A stretch of DNA of 64,000 nucleotides from assembly GCF_032121415.1 (NCBI RefSeq), contig NZ_CP135079.1, positions 7,006,001 through 7,070,000 on the forward strand. Direction: 5' to 3'. The notes under the pieces were generated by a model. It was given only the letters and a program-made list of their open reading frames with translations, did not search any database and had not been told where the DNA came from. The DNA is from Streptomyces parvus (lineage in GTDB: Bacteria > Actinomycetota > Actinomycetes > Streptomycetales > Streptomycetaceae). Numbering within the stretch: the first letter of the stretch is position 1; each line of letters starts with the position of its first letter. The translations under genes were made by a program, and so were the position numbers. Shown in pieces: positions 23,560 to 30,796 of the stretch.

Positions 23560-23632
23560 CAGGGGCGGCAGGAATCGAACCTGCGGCATACGGTTTTGGA
23601 GACCGCCGCTCTGGCCGCTGAGCTACGCCCCT
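23560..23632 (-). tRNA. tRNA-Trp (CCA anticodon)
   Basis: On the minus strand a full cloverleaf folds: acceptor AGGGGCG/CGCCCCT, D stem GCTC/GAGC, anticodon stem GCGGT/ACCGT with loop CTCCAAA (anticodon CCA), variable loop ATGCC, and T arm GCAGG-TTCGATT-CCTGC, with discriminator G. The 3' CCA is not encoded. All stems pair, with one G-T pair at the base of the anticodon stem. It stands alone rather than beside secE, where actinobacteria commonly keep tRNA-Trp, so it may be an additional copy. Confidence 0.93.
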
Positions 23633-23946
23633 TGGGTACGGGCTGAAGCCTGGCACCCCCCACCCAGCCGGCGCCAACCGGTTTACGCGGGGGCGGTGTT
23701 CCAGCACCGTGGCGCGGAACGCTCCCACCAGGGGCCGCAGATCGAGGCGACGAAGTCGTCGCGCCGCGGGATCGGCGACGGCGAGGCCGCCGCCCTCTTC
23801 CACGGGCAGCTACGCCGACGGCCTCGCCGCGCTCACGCAGCCGCTCGCCGGCTGACCGCCACGGGCGCCCGGGCCCCCACCTTGCGCCCGGCAAGCCGGG
23901 GGAGGGGCTGTGGGCCGGTCCGGGCCGTCCGATAGGTTGGCCGGTC
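23633..23946. other. Gene-free gap after tRNA-Trp, with a possible gene remnant
   Basis: Between the tRNA and mptB there is no intact gene. Plus-strand frames around 23700-23855 have coding-like composition: ERSHQGPQIEATKSSRRGIG continues to EAAALFH, and after a frame change GSYADGLAALTQPLAG ends in a stop. This may be the decayed 3' end of a gene; the family is not recognised. Confidence 0.35.
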
Positions 23947-25458
23947 ATGTGGGCTTTGAGCGCGGTCGGATGCCGGCGGCTGGGTGCGGTGGGATCCCTG
24001 GCGATCGTCGGAGGCGGCTGGTTCGCCGGAAAACTGCCGTTCCACGACCCCTGGGGCCTGTGGACCGACCACGGGTCCGCCACGAAGGCCGTGGCCGCCG
24101 CCGTCGCCTACGTCGGACTGACCGTTCTCGTCGTGGCCTGGTGGCAGTACGGCAAGACCGCCTCCACCGCCCGCGACACCCTTGTCACCCTCGCCTGGTG
24201 GACGGCTCCGTTCCTGCTCGCGCCCCCGCTCTACAGCGCCGACGTCTACAGCTACATCGCCCAGGGCTCGATGGTCGTCGAAGGGCACGACGTCTACACC
24301 CTCGGCCCCTCCGCCCTGGACCCCGGCGGAATCGGCGGCGACGCCGCCGCGAGCGTCGGCAACCACTGGCGCGACACCCCCGCCCCCTACGGTCCGCTCT
24401 TCCTGCTGATCTCCGCCGCCGTCGCCTGGGCCACCGGTGGCACGATCGTCCCCGCCGTCCTGGCGATGCGGCTCGTCGCACTCGCCTCGCTCGCCCTGAT
24501 CGCTTTGTCCCTGCGCCGCCTGGCGCGTGAACACGGCCGCAGCGAGAGCCGTGCCCTGTGGCTGGGTGCCCTCAACCCGCTGCTGCTGATCCACGTGGTC
24601 GGCGGCGTGCACAACGACGGGCTGATGATCGGCCTGATGCTCTCCGGTTTCGTCCTCGCGCTGCGCGGAAAGTGGATCGCGGGCAGCGCACTGGTCGGGC
24701 TCGCCATGATGGTGAAGTCGCCGGCGGCCGTGTCGCTGCTTTTCATCGGGGTCCTCGTACACTCCGCCGCGACGGGCCCCCAGTGGCGCCGCTGGGCCAA
24801 GGGGCTCCTCGCGCCCGGCCTGATCGCCTGTGCGGTCGCCGGAGGGGCGACCCTGGTCAGCGGCACCGGATTCGGCTGGCTCACCACCCAGGGCGTCGCC
24901 GCGAACATCCACACCGCGCTCTCCGCCACCAGCGACCTCGGCCTCGGCCTGGGAGAGCTGGCCCACCTGCTGCTGGGCGTCGACGCGGAGCCGGTCAAGT
25001 CCGCCGTCCAGACGCTGGGCCTGGCGGTCGCGCTCGTCCTGATCCTCGTCCTGGGCCGCCGCGCGATGCGCGGCACCGTCACGCCCGCCCACGCGCTCGG
25101 CCTCTCCCTGCTCGCGCTGGTCGCCCTCTCGCCCATGGTCCAGCCCTGGTACCTGCTCTGGGGCGTGGCCGTCGTCGCCGCGACCGCACCCTACGGCCGC
25201 CTCCTTGCCGTCCTGATCGTGCTCTCGGCGGCCCTGGTGTACGAGACGCACCCCATGGGGGCCACCCCGCCCTACGGATTCGCCCTCGCCGCACTCGCCG
25301 TCGTCCTCGGCACCCTCGCGATCCGCCGGGCCCCCCTCGCCCCGCCCGGCGTCCGGCTGCCCCGCCGGCGCAGCCCCGAGGACGCGGCGGACCGCCGGGG
25401 CACCCCCGCGTCCGCCGATTCCCCGGCTCCCGCCCCGGCCCCGCAGAACGCTCCGTGA
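23947..25458 (+). CDS. mptB: Polyprenol-phosphomannose-dependent alpha-1,6-mannosyltransferase (MptB-like)
   Basis: A 503-residue GT-C glycosyltransferase with about twelve membrane helices. The acidic motif after the first extracytoplasmic loop is seen as PPLYSADVYSYIAQGSMVVE (the D-x-Y signature), and APYGPLFLLIS, NPLLLIHVVGGVHNDGLM and SPMVQPWYLLWGV are stretches shared by the MptA/MptB family. In mycobacteria and corynebacteria MptB starts the alpha-1,6-mannan backbone of lipomannan; in Streptomyces the acceptor is not established. The last 50 residues are disordered and Pro-rich. Upstream there is only a remnant and the tRNA. Confidence 0.85.
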   Translation: MWALSAVGCRRLGAVGSLAIVGGGWFAGKLPFHDPWGLWTDHGSATKAVAAAVAYVGLTVLVVAWWQYGKTASTARDTLVTLAWWTAPFLLAPPLYSADVYSYIAQGSMVVEGHDVYTLGPSALDPGGIGGDAAASVGNHWRDTPAPYGPLFLLISAAVAWATGGTIVPAVLAMRLVALASLALIALSLRRLAREHGRSESRALWLGALNPLLLIHVVGGVHNDGLMIGLMLSGFVLALRGKWIAGSALVGLAMMVKSPAAVSLLFIGVLVHSAATGPQWRRWAKGLLAPGLIACAVAGGATLVSGTGFGWLTTQGVAANIHTALSATSDLGLGLGELAHLLLGVDAEPVKSAVQTLGLAVALVLILVLGRRAMRGTVTPAHALGLSLLALVALSPMVQPWYLLWGVAVVAATAPYGRLLAVLIVLSAALVYETHPMGATPPYGFALAALAVVLGTLAIRRAPLAPPGVRLPRRRSPEDAADRRGTPASADSPAPAPAPQNAP

Positions 25459-25468
25459 GGAAAACCCC

Positions 25469-25498
25469 TCGACGCTCCCCAAGATCCTCCGCTACGCT
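25469..25498 (+). promoter_or_regulatory. Candidate WblC/WhiB7-type promoter of the ABC-F gene
   Basis: TCGACG (25469-25474) and TACGCT (25493-25498), 18 bases apart, resemble -35 and -10 elements. AAAA at 25461-25464 lies just upstream of the -35; an AT-rich block at that place is a known mark of WhiB7/WblC-activated promoters of antibiotic-resistance genes. Assignment is by resemblance only. Confidence 0.45.
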
Positions 25499-25532
25499 GA
25501 GCGGGTCCTGTTGTCTCCGATAGAGGTGGACG

Positions 25533-25544
25533 TTGCGCATCTGA
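25533..25544 (+). promoter_or_regulatory. Micro-ORF (start-Arg-Ile-stop) in ABC-F leader
   Basis: TTG CGC ATC TGA, preceded by GAGGTGGA at 5-base spacing over the TTG, forms a three-codon ORF about 225 bases before the ABC-F start. Its ribosome-binding site is better than chance. A very short leader ORF ahead of a resistance gene is typical of ribosome-mediated attenuation, in which stalled or slow ribosomes change downstream RNA folding. Confidence 0.5.
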
Positions 25545-25563
25545 GGTCCGCGATCATCGCGCG

Positions 25564-25620
25564 GTACGGCCCTGGCCCGTACACGGTCACGACGCTGTCG
25601 GCATGTCTGCCGCCCGTGAC
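25564..25620 (+). promoter_or_regulatory. Two hairpins in ABC-F leader (possible attenuator)
   Basis: GTACGG/CCGTAC (25564-25582) forms a 6-bp hairpin, and GTCACG/CGTGAC (25586-25620) forms a longer one containing an inner CGGCA-TGTC-TGCCG stem. They follow the micro-ORF by 20 bases. The remaining 150 bases to the gene contain no further obvious structure. Confidence 0.5.
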
Positions 25621-25768
25621 TTCCGCGTGGATGCGACCTCGGTGCTGAGCCGTCCCTCACCTTCGCAGGACTGTTCTCCCCACCACTCTCCGGCCCCCGG
25701 CCGGGTCGCCGCGTGCTGTTCGCATACGAAGCCCCCTTGTACCTCCGCTTCCGACTGCGAGAACTCCC

Positions 25769-27445
25769 ATGAGCCATCCCACCGCGCCCGGCGCCTCCGT
25801 CGCCGCCTCCAACCTCACCTTCCAGTGGCCCGACGGCACGAACCTCTTCGACGGGCTCTCCCTCACCGTCCCCCGGGGCCGCACCGGACTCGCCGGGGCC
25901 AACGGTGCCGGTAAGTCGACCCTCCTGCGCCTGTTCGCGGGACTCCTGCGTCCCGCGTCGGGGTCCGTCACCATCGGCGGAAACCTCGCCTACCTGCCGC
26001 AGAACATCACCCTGGACACCGGCCTCCACGTCGACGCCGCCCTCGGTATCGCCGAGCGGCGGGCCGCCCTGCGCGCCATCGAGTCCGGCGACGTACGGGA
26101 GGAGCACTTCGAAACCGTCGGCGACGACTGGGACGTCGAGGAACGCGCCCTGGCCACCCTCGGCTCCCTCGGGCTCGGCGCCGTCGAACTCGACCGCACC
26201 GTCGGCCAGCTGTCGGGTGGGGAGACCGTCCTGCTGCGCCTGGCCGCGCTGCTCCTGGAACGCCCGGACGTCCTCCTCCTCGACGAACCGACCAACAACC
26301 TGGACCTGTCCGCCCGCCGCAGGCTCTACGACGCCGTCGACTCCTGGCGCACCGGCATCCTGATCGTCGTCAGCCACGACCGGGACCTGCTGGAGCGCGT
26401 CGACCGCATCGCCGAACTCCGGGCGGGCTCGGTGAGCTGGTACGGGGGCGGCTGGTCCGCCTACCAGGAAGCTCTCGCCACCCAGCAGGAGGCCGCAGGG
26501 CGGATGCTGCGCGCCGCCGACGCCGACGTACGCCGTCAGCAGCGCGAGCTGGAGGAGACCCGGATCAAGGTGGCCCGCCGCCAGCGCCACGACAAGAAGC
26601 TGGACGGCCAGCGGAAGGCCCCGCGCATCGTCGCGGGGGAGCGCAAGCGCTCGGCCCAGGAGTCCGGGGACCGGCTGCGCGGACTGCACGAGGACCGCCT
26701 CGACGAGGCCCGCGAGCGCAGGGAGGAAGCCGCCGAGGCCATCCGCCGCGATGCCGAGATCAAGGTGAGCCTGCCCCACACCGCGGTGCCCGCGGGCCGC
26801 ACCGTCCTGACCGTACGGGACCTGAGCCTCCCCTACGGGCGGCTGCGCGAGGGCAGCCTCCATGTACAGGGACCCGAGCGCATCGCCCTGGTCGGCCGCA
26901 ACGGGGCCGGCAAGACCACCTTCCTGCGCACGCTCACCGGGGAGCTGGCGCCGAGCACCGGAGAGGCCACGGCGTCGGTGCCGTTGAAATTCCTCCCGCA
27001 GCGGCTCGACGTCCTCGACGACGCGTTGAGCGTCGCCGACAACGTCGCCCGCACCGCCCCCGGCACCACCGACAACCAGATCCGCTCCCAGCTCGCCCGG
27101 TTTCTCTTCAAGGGCGCCCGCGCGGAGCAGCCGGCAGGCACGCTCTCGGGCGGTGAACGCTTCCGGGCCGCGCTCGCGGCGACGATGCTCGCCGCCCCGG
27201 CACCCCAGCTGCTCCTGCTGGACGAGCCGACGAACAACCTCGACGTGGCCAGCGTGCGCCAGCTGACGAGCGCCCTGGAGTCCTACGAGGGCGCGCTGCT
27301 CATCGCCAGCCACGACCTGCCGTTCCTGGAATCCGTGGGTATCACCCGGTGGATCCTCTTGGACGACGAGCTGCGGGAGACCGACGCCGACGAGATCCGA
27401 GCACTGTTCGGGAGCGCGGAATCCACGCGGGCGGGCACGGTATGA
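25769..27445 (+). CDS. ABC-F family ATPase, ribosomal-protection type
   Basis: A 558-residue protein with two ABC ATPase domains and no membrane part. Walker A motifs are GANGAGKST and GRNGAGKTT, signatures LSGGE (twice), Walker B LLLLDEPTNNLD and equivalent, and H-switches VSHDRDLL and ASHDLPFL. Between them (about residues 235-330) is the charged helical interdomain linker that reaches into the ribosome in antibiotic-resistance ABC-F proteins. The basic RRQRHDKKLDGQRKAPRIV segment within the linker is typical of actinobacterial resistance ABC-Fs. It should displace a 50S-bound drug, but which drug cannot be read from the sequence. Leader and promoter suggest antibiotic-induced expression. 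Confidence 0.9.
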   Translation: MSHPTAPGASVAASNLTFQWPDGTNLFDGLSLTVPRGRTGLAGANGAGKSTLLRLFAGLLRPASGSVTIGGNLAYLPQNITLDTGLHVDAALGIAERRAALRAIESGDVREEHFETVGDDWDVEERALATLGSLGLGAVELDRTVGQLSGGETVLLRLAALLLERPDVLLLDEPTNNLDLSARRRLYDAVDSWRTGILIVVSHDRDLLERVDRIAELRAGSVSWYGGGWSAYQEALATQQEAAGRMLRAADADVRRQQRELEETRIKVARRQRHDKKLDGQRKAPRIVAGERKRSAQESGDRLRGLHEDRLDEARERREEAAEAIRRDAEIKVSLPHTAVPAGRTVLTVRDLSLPYGRLREGSLHVQGPERIALVGRNGAGKTTFLRTLTGELAPSTGEATASVPLKFLPQRLDVLDDALSVADNVARTAPGTTDNQIRSQLARFLFKGARAEQPAGTLSGGERFRAALAATMLAAPAPQLLLLDEPTNNLDVASVRQLTSALESYEGALLIASHDLPFLESVGITRWILLDDELRETDADEIRALFGSAESTRAGTV

Positions 27446-27975
27446 CGGGCGCCGACCTGGGCCCCTGCGTCGTCCTGATCACCGGGGTGATGGCCGCGGG
27501 CAAGTCCACCGTGGCCCAGCTCCTGGCCGAGAGCCTGCCGCGAGCGGTCCACGTGCGCGGCGACGTCTTCCGCCGCATGATCGTCTCCGGCCGCGCGGAG
27601 ATGACACCCGACGAGGCCGAGGAGGCGCGGCGCCAGCTCGACCTGCGCCAGCGGCTCTCCGCGCAGGTGGCCGACGCCTACGCGGACGAGGGGTGGACGG
27701 CCGTCGTCCAGGACATCGTGCTCGGCGAGGATCTGCCGCGTTACGTCGACAGGGTCCGCACCCGCCCGCTGCACGTCGTCATGCTCGCGCCCTCGCCGGG
27801 AACCGTGCGCGAGCGGGAGGAGGGGCGGGGCAAGACCGGGTACGGGTCGTGGACGGTCGAGGCGTTCGACGCGTATCTGCGGAGCGGGACTCCGCGTACC
27901 GGGCTGTGGCTGGACACGTCCGGCCAGACGCCCGAGGAGACGGTTTCGGCCATCCTCGACGGACTGCGCGGGTGA
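27442..27975 (+). CDS. P-loop kinase / phosphotransferase-like protein
   Basis: A 177-residue P-loop NTPase of the AAA_33/chloramphenicol-phosphotransferase-like type. VLITGVMAAGKSTVAQLLAE carries Walker A, HVRGDVFRRMIVSGR the substrate-side DxFR motif, VVQDIVLGEDL and RPLHVVMLAPSPGTVREREE the lid arginines. The start ATG overlaps the ABC-F stop (ATGA), so translation is coupled. That linkage makes a small-molecule or antibiotic kinase plausible, but gluconate-kinase-like or nucleoside-kinase roles are equally open. Confidence 0.8.
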   Translation: MTGADLGPCVVLITGVMAAGKSTVAQLLAESLPRAVHVRGDVFRRMIVSGRAEMTPDEAEEARRQLDLRQRLSAQVADAYADEGWTAVVQDIVLGEDLPRYVDRVRTRPLHVVMLAPSPGTVREREEGRGKTGYGSWTVEAFDAYLRSGTPRTGLWLDTSGQTPEETVSAILDGLRG

Positions 27976-28038
27976 GCCGCGCGCGAGCCGCGGCGGGGTG
28001 ACACGGAGGGGCAGGACGGTGCGGGGGCGGCGGGGCTC

Positions 28039-28263
28039 TCAGGCCGCCTCGTAACTGTGGGCCCGTCCGCCCCGCCACTCCACCCAGAGCGGGTTGTCGA
28101 GGAGCCGGTCCGCTTCTTCGAGGCCGGCCCCGCTCAGGAACACGATCACGTCGTGGTCGCTGTGGGCCAGCCCGAGTATCTCGTCCCGGCCTTCGTAGTG
28201 CACGGTCACCCGGCGGCCGCCCGAGGGGGTCGGACGGTGGATGACGATCGGGGGATTTGCCAT
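28039..28263 (-). CDS. Hypothetical protein, 74 residues
   Basis: A 74-residue protein starting MANPPIVIHRPTPSGGRRVT, with a strand-rich first half (VTVHYEGRDEILGLAHSDHD) and DPL/WVEWRGG at the end. Looks like a small globular protein; such single-domain proteins are common in Streptomyces but I cannot name the family. Ends convergent with the kinase gene. Confidence 0.6.
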   Translation of the reverse strand: MANPPIVIHRPTPSGGRRVTVHYEGRDEILGLAHSDHDVIVFLSGAGLEEADRLLDNPLWVEWRGGRAHSYEAA

Positions 28264-28344
28264 GGGTCCACCCTGCGACGCGCCCCGCACCCGCGCATCC
28301 CCGGCCGGGCCTCTTCGCGAGCGGTCCGATGGCGGCCCGGAAAA

Positions 28345-28378
28345 GGCCCCCGCACCGCCCCCGAGGGCCGCGGGGGCC
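28345..28378. terminator. Hairpin after the 28380 gene
   Basis: GGCCCCCGC (28345-28353) pairs with GCGGGGGCC (28370-28378), directly following the minus-strand stop at 28380. Probable terminator. Confidence 0.7.
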
Positions 28379-28379
28379 C

Positions 28380-29012
28380 TCAACGCCCGGCGGGCGCGAG
28401 TTCCACCGTTGTGGTGACACGGACCAGGGAAGGGCGGCGCGGGGCGGAGCCGAATCCGAAGGCGACCGGCGGATCGAGCGGGGCGAGCGCGCCCAGGCTC
28501 ACCCCGCCCAGCACGGCGTCTGCGGCCACGACCGGCCGCAGCCCCCGCGCCCCGTACCACTCGCGCCGCCCCGGGCCCGCGCGGCCCAGGGTGCGTACGC
28601 CGGGCATCAGCAACCGGGCCGGTACGTCGCACACCGCGGCCCAGACCGGGCTGCGGGCGAACGGGGCCGGCACGGCGGACAGCAGCAGGCCGAGGGCCGA
28701 CCGGCGTCCGGTCCGCAGCCGCAGGCGCAGCGGCCCCGCCTCGACGAGCCAGGCGGAGTCCCCGGCCGGGGCGGCGGGGGTGACGGACACGGGCACCACC
28801 TCGATCCGGTCGAAGCGGTATGTGGCGGCGACGAAGTCCGCGATCCGCCGGGACGGGGCCAGCAGGACCCGTTCGCCGTCCGGATGCTCGACCATGACGT
28901 CGCTGAACGCCCCGAACGGCGAACGGGGCCAGTGCCCGACCACCAGCCGCGTGCCCGAGGAGGTCCCCACACCGGCGATCCAGCCGTCGAACCGCAGTCG
29001 TTCACCCGTCAC
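28380..29012 (-). CDS. Hypothetical protein, 210 residues
   Basis: A 210-residue soluble protein. It begins with GTG at 29012, preceded by GAGGAGC. The first half is beta-rich (MTGERLRFDGWIAGVGTSSG, GTRLVVGHWPRSPFGAF, DVMVEHPDGERVLLAP), the second has a helical DVPARLLMPGVRTLGRAG and a VVAADAVLGGVSLGALAPL segment. The family resembles conserved actinobacterial proteins of unknown function; nothing suggests catalysis. It lies 31 bases upstream of the Sua5-type gene's stop, on the same strand, so it probably follows that gene in one transcript. Confidence 0.65.
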   Translation of the reverse strand: MTGERLRFDGWIAGVGTSSGTRLVVGHWPRSPFGAFSDVMVEHPDGERVLLAPSRRIADFVAATYRFDRIEVVPVSVTPAAPAGDSAWLVEAGPLRLRLRTGRRSALGLLLSAVPAPFARSPVWAAVCDVPARLLMPGVRTLGRAGPGRREWYGARGLRPVVAADAVLGGVSLGALAPLDPPVAFGFGSAPRRPSLVRVTTTVELAPAGR

Positions 29013-29043
29013 GCTCCTCAGTCTGCCCCGCCACCGCCCCGGA

Positions 29044-29664
29044 TCACTCGAAGCGGGACGTGTCCCCGGCTCCGCGCCGTACGATCTCGGGCTCGTCGCC
29101 GGAGAAGTCGATGACCGTGGTCGGCTCGGTGCCGCAGTCGCCCGAGTCGATGACGGCGTCCACCTCGTGGTCGAGACGCTCCTTGATCTCCCAGCCCTGC
29201 GTCAGCGGCTCCTCCTCGTCCGGCAGCAGCAGGGTGCTGGAGAGCAGCGGCTCGCCGAGCTCGGAGACCAGCGCCTGGGTGACGACGTGGTCGGGGATGC
29301 GGACGCCGACCGTCTTCTTCTTCGGGTGCAGCAACTGGCGGGGGACCTCCTTCGTCGCGGGGAGGATGAAGGTGTAGCTGCCGGGCGTCGCCGCCTTGAC
29401 CGCACGGAACACGTCGTTGTCCACGCGGACGAACTGCGCCAGCTGCGCGAAGTCGTGGCACACCAGCGTGAAGTGGTGCCGGTCGTCGAGATTCCGGATC
29501 GTCCTGATCCGGTCGATGGCGTCGCGGTTGCCCAACTGGCAGCCCAGGGCGTAGCACGAGTCGGTGGGGTACGCGACGAGCGCACCGGACCGGATGCTGT
29601 CGACCACCGTGCCGATGGTGCGGGGCTGGGGATTTGCGGGGTGCACGTCGAAGTACTTGGCCAT
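29044..29664 (-). CDS. L-threonylcarbamoyladenylate synthase-like (Sua5/YciO/YrdC) protein
   Basis: A 206-residue YrdC-fold protein. IRSGALVAYPTDSCYALGC, RIRTIRNLDDRHHFTLVCHD, PGSYTFILPATKEVPRQLLH and KKTVGVRIPDHVVTQALVSE are family motifs; the region around KRxxR/K and the SxN is as in YciO. The YAL(G)C and RHHFTLVCHD variants point to the YciO branch rather than housekeeping TsaC. It would bind RNA and form or handle threonylcarbamoyl-AMP; YciO's physiological role is less sure. ATG at 29664. Confidence 0.85.
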   Translation of the reverse strand: MAKYFDVHPANPQPRTIGTVVDSIRSGALVAYPTDSCYALGCQLGNRDAIDRIRTIRNLDDRHHFTLVCHDFAQLAQFVRVDNDVFRAVKAATPGSYTFILPATKEVPRQLLHPKKKTVGVRIPDHVVTQALVSELGEPLLSSTLLLPDEEEPLTQGWEIKERLDHEVDAVIDSGDCGTEPTTVIDFSGDEPEIVRRGAGDTSRFE

Positions 29665-29721
29665 TCGCCGAGCTTACGCGTTCGGGCAGGACCGGGGAGA
29701 GCCCTGTGCACGGAAGCGCGG

Positions 29722-29751
29722 GAGGCGGCCCGTCGCACGACGGGCCGCCTC
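29722..29751. terminator. Terminator after the CorC/HlyC operon
   Basis: GAGGCGGCCCGTCG (29722-29735) and CGACGGGCCGCCTC (29738-29751) form a perfect stem, 29 bases past the stop of the 29780 gene. Confidence 0.85.
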
Positions 29752-29779
29752 TTCTTCCGCTTCGTACGCCGGTGGCCGG

Positions 29780-30796
29780 TCAGACCGCGGCGGCCCCCAC
29801 CAGCTCGTCCAGGACGTCCTCCATGGTCACGAAGCCGATGACCGTGCCCTTGCCTCCGGTGACCGCCGCGAGATGCGTACCGGCGGCACGCATCGCGGTG
29901 AGGGTGTCGTCGAGAGGGGTGTCGATCTCGACCCGGATGACGGGGTGGAGGGCGCTCTTCGGCAGGGCCTTGGTGCGCTCCGCGACACCGAGGGCGTCCT
30001 TGATGTGGAAGTAGCCCAGCAGCCCGTCGTCCGGGCCGGTGACCGGCAGCCGGGAGAAGCCCGAGGCGACCGCGGCCCGCTCCAGGCCCCGCGGGGTGAT
30101 GCCCAGGTCGACGGTGACGGTCCGGTTCAGCGGGACCATCACCTCGCCGACCGGCCGGGTCCCGAGCTCCAGGGCGTCCCGCAGCCGCTCGCCGTCGGCC
30201 GGGGCCAGCAGCCCGGCGTCGCTGGAGTCCTTCACCAGACGCACGAGCTCGTCGTCGGTGAACACCGAGGCGACCTCGTCCTTGGGCTCCACCTTGAGCA
30301 GCCGCAGCAGCATGTTGGCGAAGGCGTTGATGCCGAAGATGACCGGGCGCAGCGCCCGGGTCAGCGCCACCAGGGACGGCCCCAGCGCCAGGGCCGTGGC
30401 GACGGGGGCGGCCAGCGCGATGTTCTTCGGGATCATCTCGCCGATGAGCATGTGCAGATACGTCGCCAGCGTCAGCGCGATCACGAACGCGATCGGGTGG
30501 ACCAGCGCGTCGGGCACGCCCACCGCGTCGAAGGGCGGCTCCAGCAGATGGGCGATGGCCGGTTCCGCGACGGCGCCCAGCACCAGCGAGGAGATGGTGA
30601 TGCCGAGCTGCGCGGTGGCCATGGCGGCCGACAGGTGTTCGAGGCCCCACAGGGTGCTCTTGGCACGGCGGCCGCCCCGGACGGCCTGCGGCTCGATCTG
30701 GCTGCGGCGGACCGAGATGAGCGCGAACTCCGCGCCGACGAAGAAGGCGTTGGTGAGGAGAGTGAGCGCGCCGATGGCGAGCTGGATCGTGGTCAT
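29780..30796 (-). CDS. HlyC/CorC (CNNM) family membrane protein, second of pair
   Basis: A 338-residue CNNM/CorC-type protein: an N-terminal DUF21 domain of three or four membrane helices (MTTIQLAIGALTLLTNAFFV, GAEFALISVRRSQIEP, MATAQLGITISSLVLGAV), then a CBS pair (GEVMVPLNRTVTVDLGITPR, TGPDDGLLGYFHIKDALGV, VTMEDVLDELVG). It lacks the C-terminal CorC_HlyC transport-associated domain that its partner has, so it is the short type. The family handles Mg2+/Co2+ efflux. Its ATG overlaps the stop of the upstream partner by four bases. Confidence 0.88.
   Translation of the reverse strand: MTTIQLAIGALTLLTNAFFVGAEFALISVRRSQIEPQAVRGGRRAKSTLWGLEHLSAAMATAQLGITISSLVLGAVAEPAIAHLLEPPFDAVGVPDALVHPIAFVIALTLATYLHMLIGEMIPKNIALAAPVATALALGPSLVALTRALRPVIFGINAFANMLLRLLKVEPKDEVASVFTDDELVRLVKDSSDAGLLAPADGERLRDALELGTRPVGEVMVPLNRTVTVDLGITPRGLERAAVASGFSRLPVTGPDDGLLGYFHIKDALGVAERTKALPKSALHPVIRVEIDTPLDDTLTAMRAAGTHLAAVTGGKGTVIGFVTMEDVLDELVGAAAV

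Noticed and set aside
25603..25914. ATG-started 103-codon frame overlapping the ABC-F start
   Set aside because: It reads through the leader into the ABC-F gene in the wrong frame and has no good ribosome-binding site; the much shorter TTG micro-ORF is the better leader-peptide candidate.
27976..28038. Terminator after the kinase gene
   Set aside because: GC-rich but no continuous stem longer than about 6 bp was found.
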